A stretch of 64,000 bases of DNA from Lasiosphaeris hirsuta. Its lineage: Eukaryota; Ascomycota; Sordariomycetes; Sordariales; Lasiosphaeriaceae. Positions within the stretch are counted from its first letter, which is position 1; each line of letters opens with the position of its first letter. Where the stretch lies: assembly GCA_030549175.1 (NCBI GenBank), contig JAUKUA010000004.1:806001-870000 (forward strand). Reading direction: 5' to 3'. The position numbers and the translations under genes were made by a program. The notes beneath the pieces are model-generated. The model was not told the origin of the DNA. It saw only the letters and a program-made list of their open reading frames with translations, and searched no databases. Of the stretch, positions 43,892 to 53,608 are shown piece after piece.

Positions 43892-44144
43892 ACAATCCAA
43901 CCCTGGTTTGTTTGTTAGCGCGTGACCTTCTCCCAAATGCCCCGAGAGGTATTGACTTGCCCAGAGAGGCTCTCTAGCAGCCAAAACGGTATCATTCTCA
44001 TTCAAATAGGTAAATTTGGAATTTTGGCCGGCCTTTCTAGGATGGAAAAGGCCTTTCCTGACGCTGTAGAGCTCATCGGGACTATAGTACTACCTCTCTC
44101 GGTTGGAGTGTCACGCGCTAATAAACAAACCAGGGCTGGATTGT
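43892..44144. mobile_element. MITE-like element with 35-bp terminal inverted repeats
   Basis: 43892-43926 (starting ACAATCCAACCCTGGTTTG) is the reverse complement of 44110-44144 with two mismatches. The 253-bp interior has no coding capacity. The flanks do not show a clear target-site duplication, although a TA-type target could have mutated. Confidence 0.7.
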
Positions 44145-44295
44145 GCCATGAGTTGGATTTTCAGTTTCAACATCTAATCACCTGAATAACGTACACCAAT
44201 CTCATACACGCTGCCAATCTATCAACAAGAAATCCGATGCCTAATAATACAGTTCCATCCTCTATCCCATGTCTATCCAGATCAATACCATATCT

Positions 44296-47200
44296 TTAAT
44301 CAAAGACATCCGTCGCATACCTCTCGTTCCGAATCCCCTCAAACCACCTCAAAGCCCTCTTCTCATCCGGCTCTTGCTCACTCTCACCCCTCTCCACCTT
44401 GGCCTTCTGCCCGTCCAATGCGATCTCGACCACCGCCTTCTTCACACTCTCTCCCACCCCACGGGATCCACACACATAGATCTTGGCCCCCTTATCCCAC
44501 AGGCCCATCAGCGTCTCCCTCTCCCTCCACAGCCTCTCATCCACATGCTTACACCCGTCGAGGCCGCCCTCGGCGCGGCTGTACGCCCGCATAACCTTGA
44601 CCGCGCCCATCTTCTCCCACCGATCAAACTCCTCGCGGTAGAGATCGTCCGCCTCGCCGCGACACCCAAAGAAGAGCAGTGCCTCGGCCAGTGTCCTCCC
44701 CGCAGCGATCTGCGCCGCGCGTTCCTGCACGAAGCCGCGGAACGGGGCAAGCCCAGCCCCCGCCGCGATGAGCACCACCGGCGTCTTCTCCGGCTCCTCG
44801 GGGAGATGGAACGCCGAATGCGACGGGCGCACGGACACATTCAGGCGATCCCCCTTGGCGAGGGACGCGAGATATGACGAGGCGACGCCGACGTGCTCGG
44901 TCGTCGGGTCAGCGAGGGACGGTTCGGAGAGGAGGGAGTAGGTAAGGGTCGCCGTGTGCGGGTCGCGGAGCGGGGAGGACGAGATGGAGTACTGGCGCAC
45001 GCGCATGGGCGGGAGGAGGGCGAGGAAGGAGGAGAAGGGGAGGGGGATGGCGGGGAAGCGCTCGAGGAGGTCGAGGACGGAGACGCGTTTGCGTGAAATC
45101 TCGGCCGTGTATGACGGTCCAGCGAGCGCGGTGAGGTCGGCGGCGATGCTGGGGGTCGGCGCTAGGGAGGCGAGGGCAAGGATGCTCTGCTTTGGGTTAG
45201 CGGGGTCGTGGGGTCATCGTGTCAGGAGAACGGAGGCTTACCCTCTTGGTGGCGGGCTGCGCCAGCTCGACGTACGCCCCGAGCACGTCGTACGCGGGCA
45301 CTGGAACCGAGGTTGGGAGGGTCGTCTTGGCGTCGGCTTCGATGGTGATGTGCGAGTCCCAGGCCAGGTTGAAGCGCCGCATCGCCCGGTTGACGTTCTT
45401 GGCCGGGTTGATGGGCAGTACGGCCAGGTAGTCACCAGGCCGATATGTCATGGCGCTGGGGAGCTGGATCTCGATATGCTTCTTCTCGCTAGCACCGGGC
45501 CCTGTGAGAACCTTGCTGTCGAGAACGACGGCCTCCTTGACATCTTGGCGGAGCGTCGACGACCGGGGCGCCGAGAACTCGACCGAGATACCAGGCGAAA
45601 ACGCCTCACCATCGGCATCGCCCACAACACCGTACTTCTCCTCGATGGCGGGCCAGAAAACTTCGTCTTCCCACTGTTCAAAGTTCTCAAACATCTCGCC
45701 GTTGGCGGCATCAGTGACGCCCAGAGCGGAGATGCGGCATCCTCCGCGGGTCTCAATCGTCTCGTCGATGAGCTTGGGAACCCGGTGGAACGTCTGGGAC
45801 CAGTCGCGGTGGCCACAGCCATAGACTGCGTACGACACACCCTCCAGCTCCTTGCCCTTGAGGCCCTCGAGCCACTTGGTGAACTTGATGGCGTTGTCAG
45901 GCGGTTGGCCTTCGTACGACGCTGTGATGATGACGACAGGGCGGTCCTTGGGCAGCTTGTCGGTTGCCGAATCGAGCGTTTCAAGGACGGTGGCGGCGTA
46001 ACCGTGGGCCGTGGCATCCGAGGCTAGGCGCTGGGCGAGGGCCTCGCAGGTTCCCGTGTTGGAGCCAAAGTAGATGCTCATGGGCTTCCCCTCTGCCTGG
46101 GGCTTCGTCTTTGTCGAGCGAGCAGCGGCTGCAGCCGGCTTCGGGGATCCCCCGCCAAGGCGGTCCGTCAGCTCGGTCGGTGTCAAGCCGCTACGGAGGC
46201 TGCCACGCATGTAGAAGCCCTTGGGCTTGGTGGTGAGCGTCTGCTTGTACTGCAGCTCATACTCGGAATCCTCGAGGGTAAAATCAAAGTTCTGCAGGAG
46301 CATGGCCATAACCAATAGGGCCTCCTGCCAAGCGAACGGCCGGCCGATGCAGGCGCGCTGGCCGTTGCCAAAGGGCTTCCAGAAGTCGGGGAACTCCTTG
46401 CTCAGGCGGTCAAAGTTCTCGTCCAGCATGCGCTCAGGTATAAAGTCGTTGGCCGTGTCGCCATGCACGGCAGGGTCGAGATGCGCCTTGGCCAGCAGCA
46501 GAGCCATCGGCTGCCCCTTCTTGACAAGGTACTTTCCGCCAATGACCTCATCCTGTCTGGCCTGCACGCCGGTGAGCGGGATGGTGGGGTTGAGGCGCAG
46601 CGTCTCGCGCAGGATAGCGTTGATGTAGGGAAGCTTGTTCATGTGCTCCGGCCGAATGGTGCCGGTGCCAATGACCTCGTCGACCTCCTCTTGTGCCTTG
46701 GCGTAGGCTTTCGGGTGCTTGATGAGCTGGTAGAAGGCAAAGCTGAGGAGCCCTGACGTGGTCTCGTGGCCGGCGATGAGAAAAGTGATGAGGTTGTCAA
46801 TGATGCTCTTGTCAGTCATCTTTAGGCCCGTCTTGGGGTCCACGCCGTCCAACATGGCTGTCAACAGATCCTTGCGGTCGGTGGGGTGCGCCTTCCGCGC
46901 CTCGAGGACGCTCTGGGCCGTCGAGCGCAAGATCTCGATATCATGGGCGAACTTTTGGTTGGCGGCGCGATAGAAGGGAGCGACCAATGGGGACCGCTGG
47001 GACCGCCTGCCCGACTCTACGAGAAAATCGCCCATGGCCGTGATGAAGGGGTGCATCTCGTCGTGGTAGAAGGAGTTGAAGCGGAAGTTCATGGCGCACA
47101 AGGAAAGAATATCGAGGGTTAGGCGGGTAAAGTCATCGGTGACCATGATGCGCTCGTCGGAGCCGTGACGAGCCCACTTGAGGGTGAGCTGGGTGGCAAT

Positions 47201-47656
47201 CTCGTGCATTTCCGGGAACATGGACTGGATGGGCATGGGCCCGAAGGCTGGCATGAGCACTCTGTGGGCGATGCCCCAGTTGGGCTCGTCGATACGGGCC
47301 GTGAAGAGGCCATCGTGCACGCCGTTGCGGACCTCGAGCAGGGCGGCGTTGATGCCCTTTTGGAACCTCTTTTCGTCGCAGAGTTCGTGGACGAGGGCTT
47401 GGGATGTCTGTGGAGGTCAGCACTTGTGCATTGCGATGGGGCGAGAGTACATGCCACAAAGACCATCTCCCGTGAGGGGAATCTCACGCGAAAGATTTCG
47501 CCTGTGCTGTTAGCAAGAGTCATCCAAGTCAGGTTGAGGATGCTCACCATATTGATCAGCCCATTTGGTAAATGTGCCAAGGGGAAACTCCAAGTCAATC
47601 TCGAAAGCGTTGCCAAGGATCGGCCAGCCAGGTGGCTCTGGAATGGGCTCCGACAT
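44296..47656 (-). CDS. CYP505-type self-sufficient P450:reductase fusion
   Basis: Four exons (47656-47548, 47501-47458, 47407-45242, 45186-44296) give 1069 residues. The P450 part has the I-helix AGHETT (about 263-268), ExxR in ETLR (about 319) and the heme loop FGNGQRACIG with Cys at about 404. After a Pro/Ala/Lys-rich linker (about 455-490) comes a flavodoxin domain (YFGSNTGT, about 497-504; FMN), then a ferredoxin-reductase part with RQYSISSSP (FAD) and GAGLAPFRGF and YVCGS (NADPH). This is the P450foxy/P450BM3 layout: one polypeptide carries electrons from NADPH to heme and hydroxylates fatty acids at subterminal positions. There is no membrane anchor at the N-terminus, in keeping with the soluble family. 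A TATA-like element lies about 160 bases upstream. Confidence 0.95.
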
Positions 47657-47813
47657 GCTGGGCGCTGTGCTGCTGGTGGTGGGCTGGTAGGCTGGTGATG
47701 GCGATGTATGGGTGGAGTGGATCGGTGTGCGGTGCATACAGGGGCTAAATTGTGATGATGACGTGAAGTTGGAGCCGAGCTTGGACGGCAGCGAAGACGA
47801 GGGCAGCGACTCA

Positions 47814-47821
47814 TATAAATA
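47814..47821 (-). promoter_or_regulatory. TATA-like box of the CYP505 gene
   Basis: On the minus strand TATTTATA lies about 160 bases before the start codon at 47656, within an otherwise GC-rich stretch. Confidence 0.35.
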
Positions 47822-47824
47822 TAA

Positions 47825-49024
47825 TCCGAGTGCGCGGAATGCGGAATGCGGAACGCGCGTGCTCGACGGAGGGCCAAGACTGCGGCCCGGTTTCTCTCTT
47901 GTCTCCCTTCTTGATGGGAGGGGGGGACCTTGCGGTACTAGGATTCGGGAGCCGTTGGAATGACGAAACCGCGGCCTTGCAAACACCGACAGTCCTGTCG
48001 CATTTGTCGCATTTTCTCGCATCCACCCAGATGGCGGCAGACCACTCACACCACCTATTGCATCCTCACACGTCCTGCAACTTTAATCCCATTAGAGTCG
48101 TTCCCAAGAATCCACTCCCGAGCCGGCTTGTGGTCCCGACTGCGACGGACAGTTACATCGCGGTCAGACTTTGCCCTAGCACTTCAGAATTGCGGGCTCG
48201 AATCACCGAAATCACCGACAACGTGCACCTCGGCCGGACTCGCCGGATTGTGCTGGCATCTGCTCGAGCACGCTCTGGAGACAATTGCGCAGCCTGCGGC
48301 AGTCCGCGCGGGGAAAACAACCAACCAGCGGCGGCAGTTGGCCCGATGGCCCTGGTGCTGAATCTGTCGTGGCTTGCCGCTGCATCGAGTCGAGACCTCT
48401 GCGACAGTGTTTGCGGCTTTTCGTCTGCACGAGCCTTCCAATTTTCGAAGAGTGGGTTCATCGTCTCTTTCGCCGCTGCCTGCTCCCTAGGGCTACCAAA
48501 GCGACGCGACCAGCTAGTTGGCCGATAAAATCCATTCGATGAATCCGAGTGGCAGCAACTGCAAGCGGCCTAACTGCTGTCCCGTATCGGTGGCAGACCC
48601 AGCCGAATCCCGACGCGGTGCAAATCATTGCTGGGCAACGAATAGCTGCAGCGCATCCATGACTTGTCAAAAGGCCGCGGGTCCCGCTCTCGATCCACAC
48701 ATCTCGAACCGTCCCGAACCCGCTTTGCTAGCAGATTTAAACCCCGTTGCTGTCGTCACCATGTTAGAGATAGGAGCAGCCGTAACCTCGAGTTTTGAGC
48801 AGTCCTCACAGTAACAAAATCGCGCCAAGGAGTCAACCTCGGACGGAAAGCCGCACAGCCCCAGTGCACTCATTCGGGCCAGTGTATTAGTTCGGGAAGG
48901 GTATCGGGGCTGTGCGGCTGCCTCGCTCGTGACTAATTCCCCTCTCGTAGCCTAGCCTTCGTGACAACTTCAATTGACTTTAATTGAATTCAGTTCATTC
49001 ATCGACGTGATCACCAACGTAGCC
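47825..49024. other. Divergent intergenic region
   Basis: This stretch separates the CYP505 gene and the helical-domain/LMW-PTP-like gene. Overlapping frames at 47830-48540 on both strands lack motifs and are rejected. Confidence 0.45.
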
Positions 49025-50551
49025 ATGTCGCTCGACCCTGGAACCATTCTCAGCATTATCGACCTGGTGCAGCGGGCAATTACCATTTACAAGGCCGTCG
49101 ATGACCTCCCTCAGCAGATGAGCCAGCTGGGCAAGCGCATGGAGACGCTCAACGTCTTCCTCGCCTCCTTTAGCACTTTTGTCAAGGGCCACCCCCGAAC
49201 CACCCAAAAGCAGGACCTGACGCTGTACCTGAAAAACATAGAGGAGAATGTTGAAAAGGTGCACGACCTGTTTGATCGCTACCAAAAAGGCATCGTGTCG
49301 CGCTCCCACGACCTCGACCTGCGCTTCCGGTGGGCAACGTCCATGTGGTTCTCGCTTATCGACAACAGCCCAGAAAAGATACAGGCCATTATGGATGAGA
49401 TAGAACATTACACAAACATGCTCAACAATTACATGACACTAGAACTCTTGAGACTCACTCAGGCAGCTTTGCAGCCGAAACCAGCGCCAAAAGCAGTCGC
49501 CAACAAGCCCCAGCCAGCACCAAGACCAATCGCCAGCAAGCCCCAGCCAGCGCCATCAACCCCATCAAGGCCACCTCCTCCAGCAATCAAGGTGAAAAGG
49601 CCAGACGAAGTCACGAAGCAGCCTCAAGCAAAACCCCCAGCGGGAACAGATAAAGGAATCCAGACAACACCAGCAACAAAAAAGCCTCCACAGACAGCTC
49701 CCAAGGCGCCCTCCCCATCACCAACCACCAAACCGTCGCGTCCATCAACCTCACCAGGACCATCCGCCCGACCACCACGCCCATCAGCATCTCCCGGACC
49801 AAGACCATTCCCCACCCCATCCCTCCAACCAGGAACCAACCCCAACACTAGAATCGTAACAGTCAACCCTAGACCCCCTCCAGCAGCAAGCACCACCACC
49901 CCCGCCCCTCCCCGGCCCTCGTCCCGCACCGGCCTCTCCCTCTTGGTCATCGACCCGTCCAACACGGGCCGCTCCCTACAAGCCGAGGCCCTGCTGCGTC
50001 TGCTTGCCCACCGCTTCCCGCCCTTCCCGTTCACCAAGATCCACTCAGCCGGCTTCTTCGTCCGTGACACCGCCGCCGACAGCTGCGCCGCCGCCATCGC
50101 CCGGCTCGACTACGCCCTGCCCATGTTCCAGAAGCCCATCACGCCCAGTGGCGCCCCTCCGCAGGCCGAGGCGCTGGCGGGCGTATTCGGCCTCGGGGGG
50201 GACGGGGTCCCCGAGGTCCGCAAGGCATTCGAGGGGCGCGGGAGCAGGGGCGTGCGGAGGGGGGTGTTTGGGTATGATTTTGTCGCCGTGTTTACGAAAC
50301 GGGAGCTGGTGAATCTGGGCAAGCTGCGCAAGGCGCTGGGGGGCGAGGGGAAGGCGCGGTTGGTGCATTTGGGGGATTATAAGGGGGAGGGGTTCAGGGA
50401 GATTGGGGTGCCCAAGAAGATGAGGGGCGGGAAGGAGAATTGGGTCAAGAAGGCGGAGGAGATTTGCACGGCGTTGGAGGGGTTTCTGAAGAAAGAGGTG
50501 AAATGGGTGCCGCCGGTCGCTATCAAGAACGGGGCACTGGCTGCGGCATGA
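49025..50551 (+). CDS. SesA/HeLo-like helical domain fused to LMW phosphotyrosine-phosphatase-like domain
   Basis: Intronless, 508 residues from ATG at 49025 (MSLDPGTILSIIDLVQRAIT). Residues 1-140 are all-helical and resemble the N-terminal domains of fungal STAND proteins (SesA/HeLo-like). Residues about 145-295 are a Pro/Ala/Lys/Ser-rich linker with repeated KPQPAP units. Residues about 302-500 match the low-molecular-weight PTP fold in order: LLVIDPSNTGRSLQAEAL at the P-loop, KIHSAGFF, FGYDFVAVFTKRELVNL, and a closing helix AEEICTALEGFL. The canonical P-loop is C-x5-R-S; here position 310 is Asp instead of Cys, while Arg316 and Ser317 are kept. The general-acid DPY segment is also absent. 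It is therefore probably a pseudophosphatase sensing or binding phosphate or phosphotyrosine. The role is unknown; signalling or cell-death control is inference from the N-terminal domain. Confidence 0.78.
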   Translation: MSLDPGTILSIIDLVQRAITIYKAVDDLPQQMSQLGKRMETLNVFLASFSTFVKGHPRTTQKQDLTLYLKNIEENVEKVHDLFDRYQKGIVSRSHDLDLRFRWATSMWFSLIDNSPEKIQAIMDEIEHYTNMLNNYMTLELLRLTQAALQPKPAPKAVANKPQPAPRPIASKPQPAPSTPSRPPPPAIKVKRPDEVTKQPQAKPPAGTDKGIQTTPATKKPPQTAPKAPSPSPTTKPSRPSTSPGPSARPPRPSASPGPRPFPTPSLQPGTNPNTRIVTVNPRPPPAASTTTPAPPRPSSRTGLSLLVIDPSNTGRSLQAEALLRLLAHRFPPFPFTKIHSAGFFVRDTAADSCAAAIARLDYALPMFQKPITPSGAPPQAEALAGVFGLGGDGVPEVRKAFEGRGSRGVRRGVFGYDFVAVFTKRELVNLGKLRKALGGEGKARLVHLGDYKGEGFREIGVPKKMRGGKENWVKKAEEICTALEGFLKKEVKWVPPVAIKNGALAAA

Positions 50552-51108
50552 TACTTGGCGGAATGTGTATGATGGTTTGAATTTGTGGCTGTATTGAAAC
50601 TGCAATGAGCGTCGGAACCTCTTTGACGTTGCCACGGCTTGATCAAAGGTGCTCAAGGCATCTTCCCATTCGCCTATAGCGGATTCGGTGTTCCAGTCCC
50701 CCCCAAAAGGAAATTTTGACGATATGTTTACCAGAGTTCGGCGAATCGGAGGAAGAGGTAAGCAGCGCGATGTGGCCCTTGGTATGACTTTTCTCCGCAA
50801 AGGCTGTTCCTCCATGGTAGGTTATTGACCGCGCGGTATGTCCGACTCTGTCAACCAACTGTCATCGTCAGAGCGCTTGTTGAAGAAAAGGGGCGAATGT
50901 AAATATCGAAGTGTTTGCAGGATCGACCAGCCGAGAGAAATCAGGACGTCCATATTCCTGGCCTAACTGAGCTTAATTCAATCAAGGAAATCATCGCCGT
51001 CAGCTCGGCGCTGATAAATGATTTCTTGATATTGTTCCCTTTTTCTTTGTTTCATCTTAGTATTGTTCCCACGTACTAGGCCTTGACCAAAGAATCCATC
51101 GGCGGGTG
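50552..51108. other. Intergenic, nothing recognised
   Basis: 3' flank of the preceding gene; no motif-bearing frame. Confidence 0.5.
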
Positions 51109-51116
51109 TATAAATA
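51109..51116 (+). promoter_or_regulatory. TATA box of a candidate small gene
   Basis: TATAAATA lies 128 genomic bases (about 73 after removal of a 5'UTR intron) before the ATG at 51237. Confidence 0.35.
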
Positions 51117-51236
51117 TCCTCTCCCTACTTTCTGTTGAGCAATTCACGAGACCGGCTATCGGAAACGAAACGTCTCAAGTACGTCATGCCACCCCTAGTA
51201 CTCACCGCACGCAAACCTACTGATAACGACTAGCTG

Positions 51237-51380
51237 ATGAGGATGGCCATTACAGCTAGCTCTCCTCCCAATGGAGCCACAATGGACAAGAAACGCCCTC
51301 CCAAGCAAGACCCAACACTCCCCACCATCTCCATACTTTTTAAGTGGGCGACGTTTGCAACCGCCGGAGCAAGATTTTAA
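51237..51380 (+). CDS. Candidate 47-residue protein with 5'UTR intron
   Basis: The frame reads MRMAITASSPPNGATMDKK and ends TISILFKWATFATAGARF. Directly upstream is a well-formed intron (51179-51233: donor GTACGT, branch point CTGATAAC, acceptor TAG) and before it a TATA box, so a spliced short transcript is plausible. The C-terminal third could form one amphipathic or membrane helix. No family is recognised. Confidence 0.35.
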   Translation: MRMAITASSPPNGATMDKKRPPKQDPTLPTISILFKWATFATAGARF

Positions 51381-51777
51381 TCACAAGGAGGAATAGTCAA
51401 TGTAAATAAATATGTATGTCGTTCGCAAGCCACGTCTATCTAGAAATGGACATGACGATCTATGGTATCCTCGAAAGACAAAAGCAGGTATACACCATCG
51501 CACTTTCATCTACTCTACCACACATCATCTATGCGACTTGCTCGCCGTCAAAAAGACATCGTGGCGTCATGTACTGAGACCCAACAACAGAAGCATATGT
51601 GAAAGGTGACAGAAAACTTTTAAAACACAAAAGAGAACGGAATTCATGTAAACCGTGGGTCAAGGAGAGTCGTCGTGATGCGTTGCGAGGCCAGGGATGG
51701 CGAAGCGGGCCGACTTCCGAGGACCGCGCTCCAGCCATGCCGTCCTTCGACGTAATTGCCCCTGATTCGTCAAGACA
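51381..51777. other. Intergenic, 3' flank of the CRF1-like gene
   Basis: AT-rich; no gene supported. Confidence 0.5.
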
Positions 51778-53608
51778 TTAGATTTGCAAAATATCAATAT
51801 CCGAGATGCTGCGATGCTTCTTATGCACGCTCTCGGAGAGAAGGCCCGACGCCTTACGCTTGGGCGGCGGGCTTCCCTGGGGGTCGAACCCGTGCATGCC
51901 TGCCGTGTTGTTTCGCTTGTGGCGACGCGCGGGCGTGATGGGCGTAGTCACCGTTTCCATACTGCCCGTCTTGATGCCGCGGAGTGTGCCGTGGTAGTAC
52001 GGGCCGGAGAAGGCTAGCGACTCCTGGCTGGCCTTGTCGCTAAAGATCAGCTGCTGGTTGATTTGGTTGCGCCGGAAGGCGCCGACAGCGTCCGAGTTGT
52101 TGTCAAAGTGGCTGAGCAGCGGGTGGAGATCCATGGACGAGTCGGTGGCGGCGCTCGTGCCGCTAGCGGCAGTCCTGGGCCGGGATGGGCTCGAGGTGAG
52201 GTCTCCGTTCCACTCGCCCGCTTCCTCTTCGTCCTCATCCGAGGATTCCTGGTGAAAGGTGATGAAGTCCTCTAGTTTCAGCTTGCCCTCCCCCTCATCC
52301 GGCGCTTCGGCGGCAAACTCGGAGTCCTCACTATACTCGTCCAGAGGCCCCATCGAATAGTCATTGGCGAGAGGGAAGAAAGCCTCGGCGGGGCCGAAAG
52401 GCTGCGTGTTCATAAAGTCTCCAAAGGTATTGGACGAAAACATGGCGCCCATCATGACATAGCCTGGGTTGCTGAGGATAGGCGAGCAGTTGGATAGGTC
52501 CTGGGCTGAAAAGTCGATATTGAACGACTCGGGCGACAGGTCCAGACGGCTCATGCGTTGTGGGGTAAAGATCATCATCTTGCGGGTCGTTGGGTTGAGC
52601 ACCGCAATCGGCTTCCTGTCTGTGCTATCCAGGTTGAAGCGGCCGACGCGGGGCTTGCCACGGCGGAACGGCGTCGGCTTCTCCGTGTCCGAGTCGGACG
52701 ACATGCCGGTGTGCACCACACGCCGAACCTGCTTTCTGCGGATAGGTGGCTCTGGGACATCTTCCTCCGTCGTGTCCCCGTCCGCTGGAAGAGAGGATTA
52801 GCGTCACCCGCACTACGAAACCCGCTTCAAACTCACTTTCGTATCCGTCGAGCTCCTGTAATTCGCTAGAGGCAACAGGAGACGATACGGCTGTCGGGGC
52901 GGCACTGGCCATTGGGGTTGCAGTCGGAGTCATGTCCTCCGGCTCGTCTGCTTCTCCCTCTGACTCGGAAGCAACAAACTCTTGCGAGCCGCTATTGAAG
53001 TCCCAGAACGAGCCCGAGTTGGAGGAGTCGGTGTCCTTCTCGACTTCGCGGCGGAATCCCGGATCGAGACTGCTCTGGTCGACGAAAATGTCGGGGAAAA
53101 AGCCATTCTGGTCCTCCGAGGTCTCACTCGTAGTAGAGTCGCTGTCGCTCTCCGGTACACCAGTGAAGCGGACGTGGCGCTCGATATTGGCTACATCCTG
53201 ATCAAAAATAAAGTTAATCGAAGCTTCTACCGTGTCATTGCTGTGGTCGGAGAGAATGCCCTCCCAGCTTCCGCCGTCGTCTGGTATTTCGGCTTCGGGG
53301 AGGTCGTCGTCATCGGCCTCGTCGTCATTATCGTCGTCGTCCTCTTCATCCGCATCCTCGTCTTCGTCTTGCGGCTCAACTGGCCGAGAAGGCACGGGGG
53401 ATCGCTTGCGCAATGCATTGGATATAATGTGCTTCTCCTCGGCCGCAAATACATGCTCGTCATCGTCGTCATCTGAATCGCTGACATCCTCGACGGCGGA
53501 ATAGCCGTCATCGTCGGAGAGGTTGAGAGAGGACGAGCTGTCCGAGTCCCTGCGCTTGGGAGCGCGGGCTGGCGGGCGCTGGTATTTTTGCCGAATGTTT
53601 CGGGACAT
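51778..53608 (-). CDS. CRF1/Ifh1-like transcription coactivator
   Basis: Two exons (53608-52837, 52784-51778) give 592 residues. The N-terminal 110 residues are dominated by Ser and Asp/Glu runs (DSDSSSSLNLSDDDGYS and later poly-Asp), a typical acidic activation region. The segment across the splice, GYETDGDTTEEDVPEPPIRR, followed by GRFNLDSTDRKPIAVLNPTT and KMMIFTPQR, resembles the CRF1/Ifh1 domain that in yeast binds the forkhead factor Fhl1 at ribosomal-protein gene promoters. The C-terminus is basic with nuclear-localisation-like KRK and KKHR clusters. A nuclear role in growth-linked transcription is inferred from the family. The identification rests on motif likeness and overall composition, so it is good but not certain. 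Confidence 0.7.

Noticed and set aside
44954..46027. Long plus-strand open frame (357 residues) opposite the CYP505 gene
   Set aside because: It is the antisense of GC-rich reductase-domain codons; no motif, and the minus-strand protein is unambiguous.
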